From a virus, in IMG/VR virus record IMGVR_UViG_3300035698_005278, positions 1 through 28,023 of that record: 28,023 nucleotides of DNA; one strand, given 5' to 3'. Each line of letters starts with the position of its first letter. Position 1 is the first letter of the stretch. The notes under the pieces are model-generated. The model made no database searches. It had not been told where the DNA came from and saw nothing but the letters and a program-made list of their open reading frames with translations. A program made the position numbers and the translations under genes. Positions 24,838 to 28,023 of the stretch are shown piece by piece.

Positions 24838-24930
24838 ATGGACATAATTAGTAAGATGGTACAATTTAAACGACTACAATCATTTAAAAAAATAATCGTA
24901 TTGATTAGTGATGTTACATATTATCAATAT
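24684..24930. repeat. 17-bp direct repeat pair in the intergenic hub
   Basis: TTACATATTATTAATAT at 24684-24700 recurs as TTACATATTATCAATAT at 24914-24930 with one mismatch, 230 bp apart. Both copies sit beside inverted-repeat arms. Confidence 0.6.
24757..24907. repeat. 12-bp inverted repeat, outer pair
   Basis: TAATCAATACGA at 24757-24768 is matched exactly by its reverse complement TCGTATTGATTA at 24896-24907, enclosing about 127 bp. Confidence 0.65.
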
Positions 24931-24938
24931 TATTCTCC
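24828..24938. repeat. 12-bp inverted repeat, interleaved pair
   Basis: GGAGAATAATAT at 24828-24839 is matched exactly by ATATTATTCTCC at 24927-24938. The left arm contains the ribosome site of the small ORF at 24838, so folding of the RNA could hide that start. Confidence 0.65.
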
Positions 24939-24987
24939 ATCAGCACAGTCCCCACCGCACCCAACCAGAGCCCGGGGTGTGCAATGA
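24838..24987 (+). CDS. Possible small ORF, 49 aa
   Basis: The ATG is preceded by GAGGGAG at a good distance. It encodes 49 residues with a basic N-terminal half (VQFKRLQSFKKIIVLI) and a Pro/Ser-rich tail. Its start lies in an inverted-repeat arm, and its stop overlaps the next candidate ORF (ATGA). No clear promoter precedes it and no family is recognised, so it may be chance. Confidence 0.3.
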   Translation: MDIISKMVQFKRLQSFKKIIVLISDVTYYQYYSPSAQSPPHPTRARGVQ

Positions 24988-25127
24988 TTTGGGGCTTGCA
25001 CTTAAAGGCTTGCTGTTGCGTTATTGAGGCATGTGGAGCTGATTGGGAGTGTTGGTGTCATGAGCCACTAGGGACGGCCTGGAACGGATGCTGGGGCACT
25101 CTTGTGTGTGCGCTAGGATTGTGGTAG
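24984..25127 (+). CDS. Possible Cys/Trp-rich micro-ORF, 47 aa
   Basis: The ATG overlaps the previous ORF's stop. The 47 residues contain eight Cys and six Trp (KACCCVIEAC, WECWCH, CWGTLVC). The DNA here is G/T-rich on the plus strand, which by itself produces many TGT and TGG codons, so the composition may be an artefact. Its stop overlaps the -10 of the promoter at 25102-25130. Confidence 0.22.
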   Translation: MIWGLHLKACCCVIEACGADWECWCHEPLGTAWNGCWGTLVCALGLW

Positions 25128-25130
25128 AAT
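25102..25130 (+). promoter_or_regulatory. Sigma70 promoter of the rightward (early) operon
   Basis: TTGTGT (25102-25107) and TAGAAT (25125-25130) are separated by exactly 17 bp. The expected start is near 25137, just at the beginning of the structured leader, leaving about 114 bases before the regulator ATG. Confidence 0.65.
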
Positions 25131-25134
25131 CAAT

Positions 25135-25237
25135 GTATCGTTAAGGTATCCCAAGGGCTATTTCTTTTTTCTAGTAGCCTTCACAGTGCGAGTGCCTTTG
25201 GTCCTTGACGATACTCTGTGAGGGCTACTTTTATTTT
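25135..25237 (+). promoter_or_regulatory. Structured leader with alternative stems (attenuator-like)
   Basis: Stem A pairs GTATCGTTAAGG (25135-25146) with CCTTGACGATAC (25203-25214), 12 bp with one T-G wobble. Stem B pairs GTAGCCTTCACAG (25174-25186) with CTGTGAGGGCTAC (25216-25228), 13 bp with one wobble, and is followed by TTTTATTTT, as in an intrinsic terminator. A third hairpin pairs AGGGCTA (25154-25160) with TAGCCTT (25175-25181), using the left arm of stem B. A and B are interleaved (A left, B left, A right, B right), so they either exclude each other or form a pseudoknot. The layout suits control of read-through into the regulator gene at 25251. The loop of stem B is long (29 bases), which weakens a plain terminator reading. 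Confidence 0.6.
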
Positions 25238-25250
25238 AGGGAGGTATTAT

Positions 25251-25601
25251 ATGGAACCCTGTCCCACATGTAGCGACGCTAAGTTAAATTCAATCTGTCT
25301 TGCTTTGAAGAGAATACAAATAATGATGAGCGAAGTTATACATGAATTAGATAGGGATGTTTACGGTTCAGATAATGTCCTTGATGCATTTCGAGATAAA
25401 AAGAAAAAGGTCATTTTCCGAAAATTGCAAGAGCGTGAAGTCTGGACGCATTCGGATTTAACTAGACACACAAATATGCCTGGTGGTTATTTAAAAAAGA
25501 TTATACATTCTTTAATTGCATCAAATATTGTGGAATCAAAATTGATGAAAGTTAATGGCAGTAGAAGATTCTCTGTATGCTACAAGCTGAAAGATAATTG
25601 A
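25251..25601 (+). CDS. Winged-helix regulator with N-terminal CPTC motif (116 aa)
   Basis: The chosen start is the ATG at 25251, 7 bases after GGGAGG; an upstream in-frame GTG (25218) lies inside the terminator-like stem. Residues 1-8 contain CPTC, and another Cys is at about residue 16, possibly a metal site. The C-terminal 65 residues look like a winged helix: helix KVIFRKLQE, turn and recognition helix in HSDLTRHTNMPGGYLKKIIHSLI, then a wing hairpin ESKLMKVNGSRRFSVCYKL. It is the first gene after the early promoter and attenuator-like leader, typical for a phage regulator. It may bind the TGTAAA dyads about 0.8 kb upstream, but this is a guess. Confidence 0.65.
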   Translation: MEPCPTCSDAKLNSICLALKRIQIMMSEVIHELDRDVYGSDNVLDAFRDKKKKVIFRKLQEREVWTHSDLTRHTNMPGGYLKKIIHSLIASNIVESKLMKVNGSRRFSVCYKLKDN

Positions 25602-25670
25602 TTTTGATACAATATTATATGTGGCGCGAATGATTGGCAATTGGTTTACGGAAAACAGGAGGCCTGAGCG

Positions 25671-25715
25671 ATGGGATTGAATGAAACAGACGAAGAGGAA
25701 ATGACCAATGACTAA
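25671..25715 (+). CDS. Very short ORF, 14 aa, possible leader peptide
   Basis: ATG follows AGGAGG at 8 bases, a strong ribosome site, yet only 14 codons follow, half of them for acidic residues or Asn. It overlaps the next ORF's start by 8 bp, so it may exist to load ribosomes onto that gene. It could also be a non-functional remnant. Confidence 0.3.
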   Translation: MGLNETDEEEMTND

Positions 25716-25851
25716 TCGATTCGCTGATGTGCCATTAGAAGTCTTACACCACAGTCCAGACGCTATCTATGAGGTCTATTTCCTATGTGGTGGACGCTAT
25801 AGTTTTGATGAGTTCTACAGGATTTTGGATGTTAAAGAAATGTGGCGATGA
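25708..25851 (+). CDS. Small unknown protein, 47 aa
   Basis: ATG at 25708 lies after AGAGGA and inside the end of the 14-codon ORF. It encodes 47 residues with aromatic and acidic content (DAIYEVYFLCGGRYSFDEFY), ending VKEMWR. A helical structure is likely and there is no membrane segment. It sits between the regulator and the promoter at 25923. No family is recognised. Confidence 0.45.
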   Translation: MTNRFADVPLEVLHHSPDAIYEVYFLCGGRYSFDEFYRILDVKEMWR

Positions 25852-25876
25852 GCATAGAAATTTATTCCCACCGACG

Positions 25877-25951
25877 ATAAATCTACAAATAAATCTATCA
25901 AAAAGAAATATTGATTTAGGGGTTGACAAGATCCATAAACTATGCTAAAGT
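25877..25951 (+). promoter_or_regulatory. Internal early promoter with upstream 12-bp-spaced direct repeats
   Basis: TTGACA (25923-25928) is perfect, the spacer is 17 bp, and the -10 is TAAAGT (25946-25951). Two copies of ATAAATCTA (25877-25885 and 25889-25897) lie just upstream, 12 bp apart, and could bind a regulator. Transcription would start near 25958 and serve the small genes from 25984 on. Confidence 0.65.
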
Positions 25952-25983
25952 TATGGTGTAGTCAAATTTTGCTTGGGGGCCTC

Positions 25984-26145
25984 ATGAAAACAAAACACAT
26001 CTGCAGCACAACCACAATCAGTCACTTTAGTATATTTTTATATCGCATTATCGAAATCGCTAATGGCGAGCGCAAATCTTTCCCACGCATTGTCCCGTAC
26101 AAGTATGCACAAGCAATAAAAGTTTGCTTAATGATTTTAATTTAA
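25984..26145 (+). CDS. Small unknown basic protein, 53 aa
   Basis: The ATG at 25984 follows GGGGG at 5 bases and lies about 26 bases after the predicted transcription start; an upstream in-frame ATG at 25942 falls within the promoter and is rejected. The 53-residue product is basic (MKTKHIC, ERKSFPRIVPYKYAQAIK) with short hydrophobic stretches but no clear membrane span. Function is unknown. Confidence 0.45.
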   Translation: MKTKHICSTTTISHFSIFLYRIIEIANGERKSFPRIVPYKYAQAIKVCLMILI

Positions 26146-26157
26146 GGGGGTATGAAA

Positions 26158-26481
26158 ATGGAAACAAAAAAAATAATTATAGAGCAAATCGAAAGCGGAC
26201 GCTTTAATATCCATTGCACCGCGAGTACTACTCACGACAGGATCATTGAGGTACCGGTAGGAGGATATGCCGTTGTCATATCTGCATACTACGGGGACCA
26301 GTACACTGCTCATGATACCGCAGAGTTGGCAATTGATGCTGCAAAAAATCTCAAAGAAAAATATGGAGAAATCAGTTACGTTATCATGGACGACAATGGA
26401 CGACAAATGCAGATCGAACAGGGGTACTATGAGGACAAATTGGAATCGTTGGACGACTACTTTTTGGGGGTGACGAGATGA
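26158..26481 (+). CDS. Unknown alpha/beta protein, 107 aa
   Basis: AAGGGGG lies 7 bases before the ATG at 26158; an in-frame ATG at 26152 is only one base from it, so the later start is preferred. The 107-residue protein shows strands (KIIIEQIESGRFNIHC, YAVVISAYYG), a helix (TAELAIDAAKNLKEKYG), a strand (ISYVIMDDNGR) and an acidic tail. Its stop overlaps the next ATG (ATGA). It is part of the early operon of small genes. No family is recognised. Confidence 0.6.
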   Translation: METKKIIIEQIESGRFNIHCTASTTHDRIIEVPVGGYAVVISAYYGDQYTAHDTAELAIDAAKNLKEKYGEISYVIMDDNGRQMQIEQGYYEDKLESLDDYFLGVTR

Positions 26482-26870
26482 TAACCGAAAACATAACACA
26501 ATTAAACTTCTTTAACGATCCTGGGCATGGATGGTTAGAAGTAGGTATAAAGGAACTTGAGAGCTTAGGAATTGCGGACAAGGTGTCTAGTTATTCTTAC
26601 ATGAAGAATGGGAGAGCATATCTTGAGGAAGACTGCAACGCATCTTTATTGGTTAGAACATTAGGGTTTCGGCCTCTATATAATGATGTATATGCCGACA
26701 ATCAATCAAAAGTCAGAAACTATCAAACTTACGACTATCAAGCATATCTAAAAGAGAAAAAGTATAAAAAGGACTTGGCTACTTTAAAGAGACACGCCAA
26801 GCATGAAGCCTATACGTCCTGTGGGCTTGTGAAAGTTCGGGGAGCGTTAGGGGGTGTTTACTATGAATAA
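26478..26870 (+). CDS. HGWL-motif phage protein, 130 aa
   Basis: This is a 130-residue protein. The N-terminal part reads FFNDPGHGWLEVGIKELESL, then a hydrophobic and Tyr-rich segment (KVSSYSYMKNGRAYLEEDCNA). This HGWL-plus-LEEDC pattern is seen in small phage and plasmid proteins of unknown function. The second half is Lys/Tyr-rich and helical (DYQAYLKEKKYKKDLATLKR). Start and stop overlap the neighbours, showing translational coupling. A role in early phage takeover is likely by position only. Confidence 0.55.
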   Translation: MITENITQLNFFNDPGHGWLEVGIKELESLGIADKVSSYSYMKNGRAYLEEDCNASLLVRTLGFRPLYNDVYADNQSKVRNYQTYDYQAYLKEKKYKKDLATLKRHAKHEAYTSCGLVKVRGALGGVYYE

Positions 26871-26910
26871 GATTAACAATAATAATGAGATAAAGGGGGT
26901 GGCGGTATGA
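26863..26910 (+). CDS. Very short coupled ORF, 15 aa
   Basis: ATG at 26863 lies 8 bases after AGGGGGT and inside the end of the previous gene; its TGA overlaps the next ATG. The 15-residue peptide is Asn-rich. It may serve only as a translational bridge between the two neighbours, since the real genes would otherwise be separated by 36 bp. The evidence is the overlapping starts and stops alone. Confidence 0.25.
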   Translation: MNKINNNNEIKGVAV

Positions 26911-27452
26911 AACTATACAAAACAACAGAAACAAAAAGCACAGACTCATATCCATATGGGTATAAAAAGACAACGGCCTATTTCTCACTTGAGTTTAAAC
27001 GAGGCAAGGGTTTCCGGTCAGTTTTCCAGACCATTAACCCTAAAACTGGAAAGCTCAATAAACCAAAGAAGGGAACATATAGCCACATAAAATTATTAGG
27101 GATAGATGAGAATGAACACTATAAATTCGCTAGCCATGCATTCTATAATGGAGACAAGGTCAATGATCTCTGTAAATTCTTGAATGAGAATTATGATCTG
27201 TTTACACCTGAACAAATAGAATATATTGCAATGTACTTTCTTGCATATCTAAGGGCAACAGCCAAATCAATGGTCATTTACTGCAAGGCGAATACAGATA
27301 AAACATTAGAAGTAATGGATAGAACAGTAAAAACAACCATTGATGGTATTAAAACTCACAGTAACTTCTGGGGATTGATTGACTATCCACATCAAGAGCT
27401 TGAGGCATTGAAAGACCCTACTTACAATCCGTTTAGAGCTGTAGCAGCATAA
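26907..27452 (+). CDS. Unknown early phage protein, 181 aa
   Basis: This is a 181-residue basic protein. The N-terminal half is strand-rich with many Lys, Tyr and Phe (KKTTAYFSLEFKRGKGF, VFQTINPKTGKLNKPKKG). The second half is helical with a hydrophobic helix (EQIEYIAMYFLAYLRATA). AAGGGGGTGG lies upstream of the ATG. It ends the block of coupled genes, 17 bp before a GC-rich double hairpin. No enzyme motif is seen; nucleic-acid binding is possible from its charge but unproven. Confidence 0.6.
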   Translation: MKLYKTTETKSTDSYPYGYKKTTAYFSLEFKRGKGFRSVFQTINPKTGKLNKPKKGTYSHIKLLGIDENEHYKFASHAFYNGDKVNDLCKFLNENYDLFTPEQIEYIAMYFLAYLRATAKSMVIYCKANTDKTLEVMDRTVKTTIDGIKTHSNFWGLIDYPHQELEALKDPTYNPFRAVAA

Positions 27453-27469
27453 CTTAATGATTTTGACTA

Positions 27470-27531
27470 CCCCGGGTTGTCACAGTCCCGGGGCCTACCC
27501 CTCTCCGGTGCGATACCCTCCGCCGGGGAGG
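27470..27531 (+). other. GC-rich double hairpin between early gene groups
   Basis: Hairpin 1 pairs CCCCGGG (27470-27476) with CCCGGGG (27487-27493) across a 10-base loop. Hairpin 2 pairs CCTCTCCGG (27500-27508) with CCGGGGAGG (27523-27531) with one wobble. No T-run follows either, so this is not a classic terminator. It may stop rho-dependent transcripts, protect an mRNA 3' end, or be a small structured RNA. GC content is far above the flanking sequence. Confidence 0.6.
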
Positions 27532-27560
27532 CAGGATTTGAGAGAGGAGAGATATCAAGT

Positions 27561-27650
27561 ATGAAAAATATACTATTGATGATCGTGATTGGAGTTAGTG
27601 AGATATGTATAGGATTGGTATTAGCGATGTGCTGGGCGGTGCGAGGATGA
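27561..27650 (+). CDS. Single-span membrane micropeptide, 29 aa
   Basis: ATG follows GAGAGGAGAG at a suitable distance. The 29 residues are nearly all hydrophobic (NILLMIVIGVSEICIGLVLA) with a short basic end (VRG), which would span a membrane once. It overlaps the next ORF by 4 bp (ATGA). Phage micropeptides of this kind can be lysis or membrane effectors, but no family is known to me. Confidence 0.45.
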   Translation: MKNILLMIVIGVSEICIGLVLAMCWAVRG

Positions 27651-27727
27651 TTAGACCGACAATAAAAGCATTGATCGTCTTGGAGGTATTATTGATAGTG
27701 TTATATATGTGGATGAGGATAAGATAA
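27647..27727 (+). CDS. Second single-span membrane micropeptide, 26 aa
   Basis: The ATG lies within the stop of the previous micropeptide gene. The 26 residues have a basic start (MIRPTIK), a hydrophobic core (ALIVLEVLLIVLYMW) and a basic end (MRIR). Coupled expression with its neighbour would give equal amounts, as for a two-part membrane complex. No function is recognised. Confidence 0.45.
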   Translation: MIRPTIKALIVLEVLLIVLYMWMRIR

Positions 27728-27750
27728 CGAAGAACTAAAGGAGGCGTGAG

Positions 27751-27918
27751 ATGAGTAAAATAATATTAAAAATAACGTTACATGACGGAGAAGGCAAAGA
27801 ACTTGATTATTCGTATATTACAAATAAAGAATTTAAGGAAAAACCACACTTAAAAAGCGTAGTTGAATGGATACAAGATGTTTGCAAGGAAATGATAAGG
27901 AGGCGGGCGGGTGAGTGA
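27751..27918 (+). CDS. Small unknown protein, 55 aa
   Basis: AAAGGAGG precedes the ATG by 6 bases. It encodes 55 residues: an N-terminal strand (KIILKITLHDGEGKELDYSY) followed by a charged helix (HLKSVVEWIQDVCKEMIRRR). Its end overlaps the next gene's GTG start. Function is unknown; it may be a DNA- or protein-binding inhibitor by size only. Confidence 0.5.
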   Translation: MSKIILKITLHDGEGKELDYSYITNKEFKEKPHLKSVVEWIQDVCKEMIRRRAGE

Positions 27919-28023
27919 TACAGACAGGAAGTTTAGACGTTGCGAAACATGTAAAAAGTATCATTGGAGTAATTTAAAATGTTGTCCAATATTTTATTTT
28001 AAACATAAAGATTACGGAGATGA
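27911..28023 (+). CDS. Zinc-binding small protein, partial at right edge
   Basis: GTG at 27911 has AAGGAGG 7 bases upstream and overlaps the preceding gene. The 37 visible residues contain CETC (near residue 11) and CC (near residue 27) between basic and aromatic residues (KKYHWSNLK), as in small zinc fingers. The frame is open at the window end, so its length and type are unknown. Confidence 0.5.
   Translation, partial: MSDTDRKFRRCETCKKYHWSNLKCCPIFYFKHKDYGD

Noticed and set aside
25218-25250. GTG start extending the winged-helix protein by 11 residues
   Set aside because: It lies within the stem of the terminator-like hairpin and has no ribosome site, while the ATG at 25251 has GGGAGG.
25942-25983. 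Upstream ATG extending the 53-aa early protein
   Set aside because: It overlaps the predicted -10 and lies before the expected transcription start.

Overview
The window is a 28 kb piece of a tailed-phage (Caudoviricetes) genome or prophage, most probably a short-tailed, podovirus-like phage. The evidence is a full head-and-tail gene order: small and large terminase, portal, scaffold, major capsid protein, a gp4/gp11-type adaptor, a nozzle/stabilisation-type tail protein, four large internal (ejection-type) proteins and a long coiled-coil fibre. There is no integrase, lysis cassette, tRNA, transposon or CRISPR array in view. The host cannot be named. Textbook sigma70 promoters, strong Shine-Dalgarno sites and classic Sec signal peptides indicate a bacterium. 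A phage-encoded co-chaperonin and exported tail proteins would fit a Gram-negative host, but that is inference.

Layout. From 24222 leftward to the window edge, 23 tightly packed genes lie on the minus strand and form one late operon. The order is packaging (24222-22235), tandem GroES co-chaperonin (22211-21618), two small proteins, portal (20996-18849), coiled-coil and zinc-finger proteins, scaffold, zinc ribbon, decoration-like protein, major capsid protein (16139-15240), tail-module proteins (14644-9397), internal virion proteins (9384-2861) and a fibre that runs off the left edge (2864-<1). A perfect-consensus promoter (TTGACA-N17-TATAAT) sits just upstream of the small terminase gene. A second, extended -10 promoter with two identical-type 16-bp palindromes lies about 130 bp further out.

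The hub between the divergent operons (24300-25250) is AT-rich with nested inverted repeats, then GT-rich. It ends in a sigma70 promoter and a leader RNA with interleaved, mutually exclusive stems, one of which looks like an intrinsic terminator. Rightward from 25251, the plus strand carries small early-type genes with ATGA-type overlaps: a winged-helix regulator, several small unknowns, an HGWL-motif protein, a 181-aa unknown, two membrane micropeptides and a zinc-binding protein cut by the right edge. A GC-rich double hairpin separates two of these groups.

The most unusual points are as follows. (1) A large internal virion protein contains a diguanylate cyclase (GGDEF) domain whose visible active-site residues are all intact. 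(2) Five tail-module proteins (fibre, nozzle, adaptor and two beta-rich unknowns) begin with Sec-type signal peptides, while capsid, portal, terminase and internal proteins do not. (3) One polypeptide carries two fused GroES domains. (4) An attenuator-like leader precedes the regulator gene. A plausible overall reading is a short-tailed phage that brings a c-di-GMP-making enzyme into the host with its DNA and may route its outer tail parts through the inner membrane. Both points are inferences from sequence.
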